Part shown: in pieces, positions 1 through 5,347 of the stretch
Layout of the letters: every line of letters starts with the position of its first letter
How positions within the stretch are numbered: position 1 is the stretch's first letter
Source: Chloroflexota bacterium
Lineage (GTDB): Bacteria; Chloroflexota; Anaerolineae; Thermoflexales; Thermoflexaceae
Length of the DNA stretch: 5,347 nt
Direction: 5' to 3'
NCBI GenBank assembly: GCA_030550075.1
Contig: JAUQQB010000219.1
Coordinates: forward strand, 1-5,347
Position numbers and translations under genes: made by a program
The notes under the pieces: generated by a model
What the model was told of the DNA's origin: nothing
What the model saw: the letters and a program-made list of their open reading frames with translations, nothing else
Database searches by the model: none

Positions 1-1203
1 GAGGCCCTCCAGTTCGAGCGGGCCGCGCAGCTGCGGGACCGCCTGCGGGCGATCCGGCAGGTGATGGAGCGCCAGAAGGTCGTCTCCACCGTGGCCGCCG
101 ACCGGGATGTGATCGCCATCGCCCGCGCGGACGGGGAGGCGTGCGTGGAGGTCTTCTTCATCCGTCAGGGCCGGCTGATCGGGCGGGAGTATTTCGTCCT
201 GGAGGGCCTGGAGGAGGCGGATCTCCAGGAAGCCCTGGCCGGGTTCCTGAAGCAGTTCTATCAGGCCGCGGCCGAGGTCCCCCCCGAGATCGTGCTGCCG
301 GAGCATATCGAGGAGGCGGCCATCATTGAGCAGTGGCTCCGCCAGCGGCGGGGCGACGCCGTGACGCTGATGGTGCCCCGGGAGGGAGAGGCGGCGGAGC
401 TGGTGCGGCTGGCCACCGAGAACGCGGTGGAGACCCTGAACGCCTTGCGGGCCCGGTGGCTGGCGGACCGCCATCGCCAGGAGGGGGCCCTGCAGGAGCT
501 GGCGGAGGCCCTGGGCCTCCCGGCGCCCCCGGTCCGGATTGAGGGCTTCGACATCTCCAACACCCAGGGGACGGCCGTGGTGGGCAGCATGGTGGTCTTC
601 GTTCACGGCGTCCCCCTGAAAGCCCATTACCGCCGCTTTGTAGTGCGCACCGTGCAGGGACGGCCAGATGATTACGCGAGCATGCGGGAGGTATTAACGC
701 GGCGCTTCCGCCGCTGGCAGGAAGCAACCTCCTCGCAACGGCTTCCCGGTCAGAAACCCGATGAAAGCTTTGCGGTGCTCCCCGATCTCCTGCTGGTGGA
801 TGGTGGAAAAGGCCAGTTAGGGGTCGCCTTAGAGGTCCTGGAAGCCTTCGGGCTGCGGGAGCGGGTCCCGGTCGCGGCCCTGGCCAAGGAGCGGGAGGAG
901 CTTTTCCTGCCCGGCCGCTCCGAGGGGTTGCTCCTGCAACGCCACGCGCCCGCCCTCTTTCTGATCCAGCGCATCCGGGATGAAGCCCATCGCTTCGCCC
1001 TGAGCCATCATCGGGCCCGCCGGGAGCGCCTCTCCCTGGCCTCGCTCCTGGAGGAGATCCCGGGCATCGGGCCGAAGCGCCGCCGGGCACTGATGGAACG
1101 CTTCGGCTCCCTGGAGGCGATCCGTCAGGCTTCCGTGGAGGAGCTTGTGGAAGTCGGGCTCCCCCGTGGGGTCGCCGAGCGATTGAAGGCCGCGCTGGGA
1201 TGA
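1..1203 (+). CDS. uvrC: UvrC, excinuclease ABC subunit C (partial, C-terminal 400 residues)
   Basis: This is the nuclease subunit of UvrABC nucleotide excision repair; UvrC is recruited by UvrB and incises on both sides of a DNA lesion in the cytoplasm. The reading frame is open from base 1, so the start lies upstream. Seen here: a UVR (UvrB-binding) motif in the first ~25 residues (FERAAQLRDRL); an RNase H-like endonuclease domain with the expected catalytic residues, Asp184 in EGFDISN, Asp267 in LLVDGGKGQL and His330 in RDEAHRFA (window numbering); and a C-terminal tandem helix-hairpin-helix region from about residue 350 (IPGIGPKRR). The family is usually about 600 residues, so roughly 200 N-terminal residues, including the GIY-YIG domain for the 3' incision, lie off the left edge. 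Nothing looks broken, and the gene ends with TGA. Base composition is very GC-rich (48 of 60 bases in 481-540). Identification is near certain. Confidence 0.97.
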   Translation, partial: EALQFERAAQLRDRLRAIRQVMERQKVVSTVAADRDVIAIARADGEACVEVFFIRQGRLIGREYFVLEGLEEADLQEALAGFLKQFYQAAAEVPPEIVLPEHIEEAAIIEQWLRQRRGDAVTLMVPREGEAAELVRLATENAVETLNALRARWLADRHRQEGALQELAEALGLPAPPVRIEGFDISNTQGTAVVGSMVVFVHGVPLKAHYRRFVVRTVQGRPDDYASMREVLTRRFRRWQEATSSQRLPGQKPDESFAVLPDLLLVDGGKGQLGVALEVLEAFGLRERVPVAALAKEREELFLPGRSEGLLLQRHAPALFLIQRIRDEAHRFALSHHRARRERLSLASLLEEIPGIGPKRRRALMERFGSLEAIRQASVEELVEVGLPRGVAERLKAALG

Positions 1204-1223
1204 AGAGTCCTACCTGTCTGATC

Positions 1224-1251
1224 CTCTCCCCACGCCCCTCCGTGGCGAGAG
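1224..1251. repeat. Imperfect stem-loop just after uvrC
   Basis: CTCTC-C-CCACG (1224-1234) pairs with CGTGG-C-GAGAG (1241-1251) around a 6-base loop, with a single C:C mismatch. It begins 20 bases after the uvrC stop. No T-run follows on the + strand, so it is not a standard intrinsic terminator. It could be a 3'-end-stabilising hairpin of the uvrC mRNA or a copy of a dispersed genomic repeat. The pairing is seen directly; any role is a guess. Confidence 0.4.
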
Positions 1252-1334
1252 AAGAGATTGGACAAGATGGGCAAACTCCAACCCCAAGTCAGCATCACCC
1301 TAATCGCAGCAGAGCAGCCATACCTTATAATGAC

Positions 1335-1353
1335 AGATAGGGGAAATCTATCT
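1335..1353. repeat. Small inverted repeat AGATAG / CTATCT
   Basis: AGATAG (1335-1340) and CTATCT (1348-1353) are perfect inverted copies separated by seven bases (GGGAAAT). They sit directly upstream of the -35 box of the methyltransferase promoter, where a regulator site would be plausible. The repeat is short enough to arise by chance. Confidence 0.3.
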
Positions 1354-1365
1354 CCCAGCAAATCC

Positions 1366-1394
1366 TTGATCGACAGAAGATAGCCAATTATAAT
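1366..1394 (+). promoter_or_regulatory. Predicted sigma-70-type promoter of the R-M operon
   Basis: TTGATC (1366-1371, four of six matches to TTGACA) is followed after exactly 17 bp by a perfect -10 box, TATAAT (1389-1394). Transcription would start near 1401, giving a leader of about 70 bases before the methyltransferase start. It is the best-spaced promoter in the 266-bp gap and points at the R-M genes. The -10 box lies within a perfect palindrome (1384-1397), so a protein bound there would block RNA polymerase. Confidence 0.65.
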
Positions 1395-1397
1395 TGG
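1384..1397. promoter_or_regulatory. 14-bp perfect palindrome over the -10 box (possible operator)
   Basis: CCAATTATAATTGG reads the same on both strands and fully contains the predicted -10 hexamer. Symmetric sites overlapping a promoter are typical of dimeric repressors. Type II R-M systems are often controlled by a small C protein or by the methyltransferase binding its own promoter. No C gene is visible here, so the methyltransferase or a host regulator would have to be the ligand. The operator role is inference. Confidence 0.45.
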
Positions 1398-1469
1398 AGC
1401 CTGGAATATCGCTCGGAAAGCGGCGAGGATCTTGACATGCATTAGCCAGCAGGAGCAGGTCTGGCGACG

Positions 1470-2798
1470 ATGAAACAGCTTCCACTACTTGGATCACAGA
1501 TGTCAGAAACCCTATCCCTGGGCCAGGAAGCCCGGCGGCTGGAAGAGAAGTATGCCCCTCGGATGCGCGAGGAGCTGCGGCTGGGACGTCTGGTCTCCTA
1601 CGTAGGCAACCGGGATGTGCCTCTCCTGCGCCTGTATCGCTACAAAGAGGCCTTCGCCTTTCAACTTGTAGAAGAATTTCTGGACCGCTTCGATGCAAAA
1701 CCGGAGGATTACGTCTTCGATCCGTTCTGCGGAATGGGCACTACCCTTCTCGCCGCTTCCCAAAGGGGGATCCCGGCGATTGGAGTGGATCGCTTGCCAT
1801 TGGCTGCTTTTATCGCCCGCACCCTTCCCCTGTTTTTCGAGATTCCTCCAGGCCAGCTGAAAACGATCTTCGCCCAGCTCCTGTCGCTCGTGCCTCAAAC
1901 CCCGCCAGCCAGCGTTGCCATGGATGTGGCCATCATGCGGGTCGCATTTCCAGAGGAAATCCTGGATCGTTTGCGGCGCTGGAAAGCGGCGATCGACACG
2001 CTGGACTCCCCTCAGCGGGAGGTCTTTCAGTTGCTCTTTTTCTCCATCCTGGAGCCATGCAGCCACACTTCCAAAGACGGGCAATTCCTGCGCATGCGAC
2101 GTGCCAGGAAGACGGCCCGGCCGGAGGAGGTGCTGGCCCGCCAGGTTCTGGAAGCGGAGAAGGATCTATTGCACATTCGCGCCCTGGGATGGAAGGCCCC
2201 TTCTCCAGGATCATGGACCGTCATTCTCGGAGACACCCGGGATCTAAGCTCCGTGCCCTTCCTGCGCCCCCCGACCATCGTCATCACCTCTCCGCCCTAT
2301 GCAAACCGATATGACTATACCCGCATTTATTCGCTGGAGCTGTGCTTCCATTTTGTCCGAAACTTTGATGAGCTAAGGGCCCTGCGTCATAGCCTGCTCC
2401 GCTCCCACATAGAAGCCAGGCTTGGACCATCTGAAGCGCCACCCCATCCCGCTGTTCAGGAAATCGTGGAGATTTTGAGGAAGAGGCGGGATCAGCTTAA
2501 CAACCCTAAAATCCCGGACATGCTGACCAGTTATTTTGTGGACATGCGGCAGGCCATTCGTGAATGGCAACGCGTGCTGGCACCGGGAGCCCGGATTGCC
2601 CTTGTGGTGGATGATGTGCGCTTCGAGGGATACATGCTTCCTGTGGATCTGATCCTTTCCGAAATGGCGGACGCGGAGGGATTCCAGACCACAGAAATTA
2701 TCATCGCCCGCTACAAGGGAAACAGTTCCCAGCAGATGGGCCGATTCGGACGCGTACCGGTTCGGGAGAGCGTGGTGGTTTGGAGGAAACCGACATGA
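1470..2798 (+). CDS. Type II amino-DNA methyltransferase (probably N4-cytosine), modification subunit
   Basis: This 442-residue protein should transfer a methyl group from S-adenosylmethionine to an exocyclic amino group in a specific DNA site, protecting it from the partner nuclease encoded next. Seen: a motif X-like stretch (LYRYKEAFAFQLVEEF, about residues 56-71), motif I DPFCGMGTT (84-92) for AdoMet binding, a motif II-like GVD, a conserved-looking SHTSKDGQFLR (198-208), then GDTRDL and catalytic motif IV SPPY (274-277) in SPPYANRYDYTRIY. Serine as the first residue of motif IV is commoner in N4-cytosine enzymes, but N6-adenine is not excluded. About 180 residues separate motifs I and IV, room for a target-recognition insert. 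The chosen ATG has only a weak, loosely spaced ribosome site (AGGAG at 1451, AGGT at 1457); an in-frame ATG at 1500 is an alternative. The stop overlaps the nuclease start. The DNA methyltransferase call is firm; base and site specificity are unknown. Confidence 0.9.
   Translation: MKQLPLLGSQMSETLSLGQEARRLEEKYAPRMREELRLGRLVSYVGNRDVPLLRLYRYKEAFAFQLVEEFLDRFDAKPEDYVFDPFCGMGTTLLAASQRGIPAIGVDRLPLAAFIARTLPLFFEIPPGQLKTIFAQLLSLVPQTPPASVAMDVAIMRVAFPEEILDRLRRWKAAIDTLDSPQREVFQLLFFSILEPCSHTSKDGQFLRMRRARKTARPEEVLARQVLEAEKDLLHIRALGWKAPSPGSWTVILGDTRDLSSVPFLRPPTIVITSPPYANRYDYTRIYSLELCFHFVRNFDELRALRHSLLRSHIEARLGPSEAPPHPAVQEIVEILRKRRDQLNNPKIPDMLTSYFVDMRQAIREWQRVLAPGARIALVVDDVRFEGYMLPVDLILSEMADAEGFQTTEIIIARYKGNSSQQMGRFGRVPVRESVVVWRKPT
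2782..2786 (+). promoter_or_regulatory. Ribosome binding site that fixes the nuclease start
   Basis: GGAGG, followed by AAA, lies eight bases before the ATG at 2795, inside the last codons of the methyltransferase gene. It favours that ATG over the in-frame TTG at 2780, which lies upstream of this site. It is the best-matching, best-spaced Shine-Dalgarno sequence seen for the four genes, which suggests efficient translation of the nuclease once the message exists. Confidence 0.8.
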
Positions 2799-3718
2799 CC
2801 TCTGAGCAAGAGTCCTGGTTTCTGGACCAGCTGACCAAGAGCGCTTTCTTCCATCAGAAGTTGCATGAGTGGCAACTGCTGGAAATCGCCGATGCAATTG
2901 ATCGGTTCCCGGGGGAGGATCTTCTCTGGAACCTCAAAGCGCTGGGCATTTCAAGGGTGGCCTGGAAACGAATCATCCACCGTGGGATAAAACCAGTTGC
3001 AGTCTTTGCCCATCCTGAGATCCTGATGCGTGTCCCCGGATCCACTGCATATTACCGAATGCTCTCCATGGTATCTCAAAAATCGATGGCCCAGGTGGGG
3101 TTTCCTATAGAACGATACGAGAGCGGATCGCTTGTTCCCGGCGAGTCGGTTGCAAGAGGGATCGCTCGCCATTTAAACCGGATCATCAGCAAGTTAATTG
3201 AAATGGATGAGAGGGTCAACGCCCGGGAATTTGACCTCTGGCGCGGAATGGCTGCTGGCACACAGGCCCAGGGGGCATGGCAGAACGTCAAGGGCGCAAA
3301 GTCAGAAGAACAGGTAAAAGGATTGATACGGGAGCAGCTCAGGAGGCGGGGCCGAGTAAAAGTGAGGAGCAAGGATAGGATTTCCCTCTCTGATGGACGC
3401 ACTGTCGTCTTCGGCGATGAGCCCGACGTCGCTGTCTATAAAGGGAAAGAAATACAAGCAGCGGTGGAAGTTAAAGGCGGTATAGATCCTGCTGGAGTCC
3501 TCGAACGACTGGGTGCAGCCCTGAAAAGCCTCAGACGGGTCAGGGAAGAAAACCCTGCCGCTATCACAATTCTGATTATTCCTCGCCCCTCTCTCACAAA
3601 ACGGGCGATGGCAGATCTAAAGTTAAACCGTCACGTGATCACTCATTGGTTCACTTTGGAGGACTTCCTGAACAACGAGAGGGTCCGCGCGGAAGTCTTC
3701 GAACTGCTTGGCTTCTGA
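2795..3718 (+). CDS. Putative Type II restriction endonuclease, PD-(D/E)XK fold
   Basis: This 307-residue protein is encoded directly after the methyltransferase with an ATGA overlap, so the two are translationally coupled. It is expected to cut double-stranded DNA at the site the methyltransferase protects, using Mg2+. Seen: a C-terminal nuclease motif EPD211-X13-E225-V-K227-GG, the classic PD...EXK arrangement with Asp, Glu and Lys in place, preceded by a basic helical stretch with acidic residues (SEEQ, 170-173). The N-terminal half is mostly helical in character and carries AYYRMLSMVSQKSM (85-98), a signature I associate from memory with XcyI-type endonucleases; that match is unverified. 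There is no signal peptide or membrane segment. Base composition is lower in GC than uvrC or hemW (32 of 60 bases in 3301-3360), consistent with transfer. A restriction nuclease is likely from context plus motif; family and specificity are uncertain. Confidence 0.8.
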   Translation: MTSEQESWFLDQLTKSAFFHQKLHEWQLLEIADAIDRFPGEDLLWNLKALGISRVAWKRIIHRGIKPVAVFAHPEILMRVPGSTAYYRMLSMVSQKSMAQVGFPIERYESGSLVPGESVARGIARHLNRIISKLIEMDERVNAREFDLWRGMAAGTQAQGAWQNVKGAKSEEQVKGLIREQLRRRGRVKVRSKDRISLSDGRTVVFGDEPDVAVYKGKEIQAAVEVKGGIDPAGVLERLGAALKSLRRVREENPAAITILIIPRPSLTKRAMADLKLNRHVITHWFTLEDFLNNERVRAEVFELLGF

Positions 3719-3755
3719 CCTTCGATTGCTCCGAGCGCACGCAAACTCTTTTTGG

Positions 3756-3771
3756 GAATCGCATGCGATTC
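3756..3771. repeat. 16-bp perfect palindrome downstream of the nuclease gene
   Basis: GAATCGCATGCGATTC is identical on both strands and lies 37 bases after the nuclease stop. As RNA it could form a 6-bp stem with a CATG loop, but no T-run follows on the + strand and the reverse strand runs into A's, so it is not a standard terminator. It may be a protein-binding site or a scar at the cassette boundary. The rest of the 189-bp gap shows no convincing promoter for hemW. Confidence 0.45.
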
Positions 3772-3907
3772 TCCATCCCCCAATATCCTTGGCGGAAGGG
3801 AAGATAGAGGTGCAACCGTCACCGTGGCCTTACATTTGGGGAGCGCGAGACGGGCTGTCTAACAAGGTGGAGTGCTGGAAAGTGGAATCAGGAACTTTAA
3901 TGAAGCG

Positions 3908-5062
3908 ATGCGTCCTCTTAAATTCCCGGAAACCCTGGCGATCTACGTTCATATCCCCTTCTGCCGCTGGCGCTGCAGCTATTGCGATTTCAACATCTAC
4001 GCCGGCATGCAGCGCTGGTTCGCCCCCTATATCGAGGCCCTGGGGAAGGAGATCCGCTGCTTCGGCGAGCAGGCCGGGCAGCCCCTCGCGCGCACGATCT
4101 ATATCGGCGGAGGGACCCCCTCGCTGTTGCCCCTGCCGTTGCTCACACGCCTGTTCGAAGCCCTCCATGCGGCGTTCCGCATCCCCCCGGAGATCGAGAT
4201 CACGATGGAGGCCAACCCCAGTGGCCTCTCGGTGGCTTACCTGGAAGGCGTGCGACAGTTAGGGGTGAACCGGATCAGCTTTGGGGTGCAGAGCGCCCAT
4301 CCTGAGGAGCTGCGCCTGTTGCGGCGGGATCATACGTTCGAGGACGCATGCGCTCACGTGGCGATGGCCCGGGCCGCCGGGTTCACGAACCTGAACGTGG
4401 ATCTGATCTACGGGCTCCCGGGCCAGTCCCTCCTCCGCTGGCAGGAAACGCTGGAGGCCGTTCTGGCGTTGCGCCCCGAACACCTCTCCGCCTACGCCCT
4501 GATCGTGGAGGAGCGCACCACCCTCCAGCGCTGGATCCGGGAAGGACGGATCCCGGCGCCGGATCCGGATCTCACCGCAGAGATGTATGAGTGGGCCCAG
4601 GATCGCCTGACGGAGGCCGGCTACCGGCACTACGAGATCTCCAACTGGGCCCGGCCGGGCTATGAGAGCCGGCATAACATCGTCTACTGGCGCTACGAAC
4701 CCTACATCGGCTTCGGCGCCGGCGCCCATAGTTTCATCGATGGCCGTCGATGGGTGAACGCCCTCCACCCGAAGGATTACATCCGCCGGATCGAGCAGGG
4801 GGAAAGCCCGATCGCGGAGGAGGAGGCCCTCGATCCGCGCACCCAGATGGCCGAGATGATCATCCTGGGCCTCCGCCTGGTGGAGGAAGGCATCGAGGAC
4901 GCTCGTTTCCGCGCCCGTTTCGGCCAGGGAATCCTGGAGGTCTACGGATCTGTCGTGAAGAAACTGGAGGAACTGGGGCTGGTCCGGTGGGATGGCGCCC
5001 GGCTGCGGCTGACCCGGCGAGGGTTGCTGCTGGGGAACGAAGTGTTCTGGCGCTTCCTGTAA
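3908..5062 (+). CDS. hemW: HemW-like radical SAM protein (heme chaperone, formerly HemN-like)
   Basis: HemW proteins bind heme and a radical-SAM [4Fe-4S] cluster, and are thought to deliver heme to target proteins; many are misannotated as oxygen-independent coproporphyrinogen III oxidase. Seen in this 384-residue protein: YVHIPFC followed by the cluster motif C19-X3-C23-X2-C26-D-F, GGGTPS (67-72), GVQS (126-129), YGLPGQ (168-173), GFGAGAHS (268-275), and a C-terminal winged-helix-like HemN_C region ending in GLLLGNEVFWRFL. The motif lacks the extra Cys of true HemN (CX3CX2CXC), which supports HemW. Length fits the family. The start is set at ATG 3908, 13 residues before YVHIPFC, because that matches usual HemW N-termini. 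A GTG at 3872 would add 12 residues, with AGGTGG too close to it. The ribosome site for 3908 is weak (AGGA at 3890). Codon use is GC-rich, like uvrC. The gene appears intact. Confidence 0.93.
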   Translation: MRPLKFPETLAIYVHIPFCRWRCSYCDFNIYAGMQRWFAPYIEALGKEIRCFGEQAGQPLARTIYIGGGTPSLLPLPLLTRLFEALHAAFRIPPEIEITMEANPSGLSVAYLEGVRQLGVNRISFGVQSAHPEELRLLRRDHTFEDACAHVAMARAAGFTNLNVDLIYGLPGQSLLRWQETLEAVLALRPEHLSAYALIVEERTTLQRWIREGRIPAPDPDLTAEMYEWAQDRLTEAGYRHYEISNWARPGYESRHNIVYWRYEPYIGFGAGAHSFIDGRRWVNALHPKDYIRRIEQGESPIAEEEALDPRTQMAEMIILGLRLVEEGIEDARFRARFGQGILEVYGSVVKKLEELGLVRWDGARLRLTRRGLLLGNEVFWRFL

Positions 5063-5077
5063 AGTGGTCGTGCCATC

Positions 5078-5110
5078 GCGCGAGCGGCCTCGCGCCCCAG
5101 AAACTGTTTT
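5078..5110 (+). terminator. Possible weak terminator after hemW
   Basis: GCGCGAG (5078-5084) and CTCGCGC (5089-5095) form a perfect 7-bp GC-rich stem with a 4-base loop (CGGC), 15 bases after the hemW stop. The only T-run (TTTT, 5107-5110) lies 11 bases beyond the stem, farther than usual, so it may act weakly or only as an mRNA 3'-end hairpin. The next gene, a tRNA, has its own promoter, which fits transcription ending here. Confidence 0.45.
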
Positions 5111-5130
5111 AATCCCCTCCCCGGCTCGCG

Positions 5131-5159
5131 TTGACAGATCTGCCGGGTCGCGCTAAATT
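5131..5159 (+). promoter_or_regulatory. Promoter of the tRNA-Arg gene
   Basis: A perfect -35 box, TTGACA (5131-5136), is followed after 17 bp by TAAATT (5154-5159, four of six matches to TATAAT). The start of transcription would fall around 5166, a few bases before the tRNA at 5174, leaving a very short 5' leader for RNase P. The strength fits a stable-RNA gene. Confidence 0.75.
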
Positions 5160-5173
5160 AAAAAAGAGAACAG

Positions 5174-5248
<75 letters not shown>

Positions 5249-5251
5249 TGG

Positions 5252-5292
5252 CGAAGGGCGACCCTTCTTTGGAAGGGTCGCCCTTCGGTTTT
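5252..5292 (+). terminator. Intrinsic terminator of the tRNA gene
   Basis: A perfect 16-bp inverted repeat (5252-5267 with 5272-5287) encloses a 4-base loop (TTTG) and is followed by G and TTTT (5288-5292). It starts three bases after the tRNA end. Each arm is itself nearly symmetric (GAAGGG, three bases, CCCTTC), so two smaller hairpins are possible alternatives. This is a strong Rho-independent terminator by form. Confidence 0.9.
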
Positions 5293-5335
5293 ATAGGGTA
5301 GAACTTACGCAGTTGACCTCTGGCCAAGGGGAGTT

Positions 5336-5347
5336 GAGGGGCCCCTC
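5336..5347. repeat. 12-bp palindrome at the right edge
   Basis: GAGGGGCCCCTC is a perfect palindrome ending exactly at the window edge, so it may be part of something longer. The 43 bases between the tRNA terminator and this site contain no gene and no clear promoter. Confidence 0.3.

Noticed and set aside
1326..1331. Second perfect TATAAT in the spacer before the methyltransferase
   Set aside because: No -35-like hexamer lies 16-18 bp upstream and there is no extended -10 TG; the promoter at 1366-1394 is better.
1432..1437. Perfect TTGACA just before the methyltransferase start
   Set aside because: No -10-like sequence occurs at a suitable distance; the region around 1455-1460 is GCAGGT-like.
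1125..1442. Reverse-strand reading frame of 105 codons across the uvrC end and the spacer
   Set aside because: Half is antisense to uvrC, there is no ribosome site before its start, and the protein shows no recognisable motif.
3708..4262. 184-codon + strand reading frame overlapping hemW
   Set aside because: Most of it is hemW in another frame, with a low-complexity Ser/Arg/Ala composition typical of a shadow.
377..4422. Idea that the window avoids CCCGGG because of an XcyI-like enzyme
   Set aside because: CCCGGG occurs at least five times (377, 1059, 2908, 3222, 4417), so there is no avoidance; methylation would make avoidance unnecessary, so this says nothing about specificity.

Overview
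The window is GC-rich bacterial chromosome carrying four protein genes, all on the + strand, plus one tRNA gene. Two housekeeping genes flank a two-gene restriction-modification (R-M) cassette. The left flank (1-1203) is the C-terminal 400 residues of the nucleotide-excision-repair nuclease UvrC, cut by the window edge. The right flank is a complete hemW-type radical SAM gene (3908-5062), followed by a tRNA-Arg(CCG) gene (5174-5248) with its own strong promoter and an intrinsic terminator. The high GC content and the HemW motif CX3CX2C-D-F-N fit a GC-rich, perhaps thermophilic, bacterium. Chloroflexota is my best guess from the style of the UvrC and HemW proteins, but this is a weak inference.

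The middle (about 1204-3907) looks like the accessory part. A 266-bp spacer holds a good sigma-70-type promoter (TTGATC, 17 bp, TATAAT) whose -10 box lies inside a perfect 14-bp palindrome. Next come an amino-DNA methyltransferase (1470-2798; motif I DPFCGMGTT, motif IV SPPY) and, overlapping it by ATGA, a 307-residue protein with a PD-(D/E)XK nuclease motif (D211, E225, K227). The pair is read as a Type II R-M system: the methyltransferase protects host sites and the endonuclease cuts unmodified DNA. No separate controller (C) gene is seen, so the palindrome over the promoter is a candidate site for autoregulation. A 189-bp gap after the nuclease gene contains a perfect 16-bp palindrome of unknown role.

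UvrC and HemW are not functionally linked to the R-M pair. The simplest reading is that the cassette was inserted between two core genes, and its base composition is visibly less GC-rich than theirs. The recognition sequence and the exact families of the R-M proteins cannot be settled by reading alone. I did not find a wholly new type of system; the R-M pair and its promoter palindrome are the parts most worth following up.
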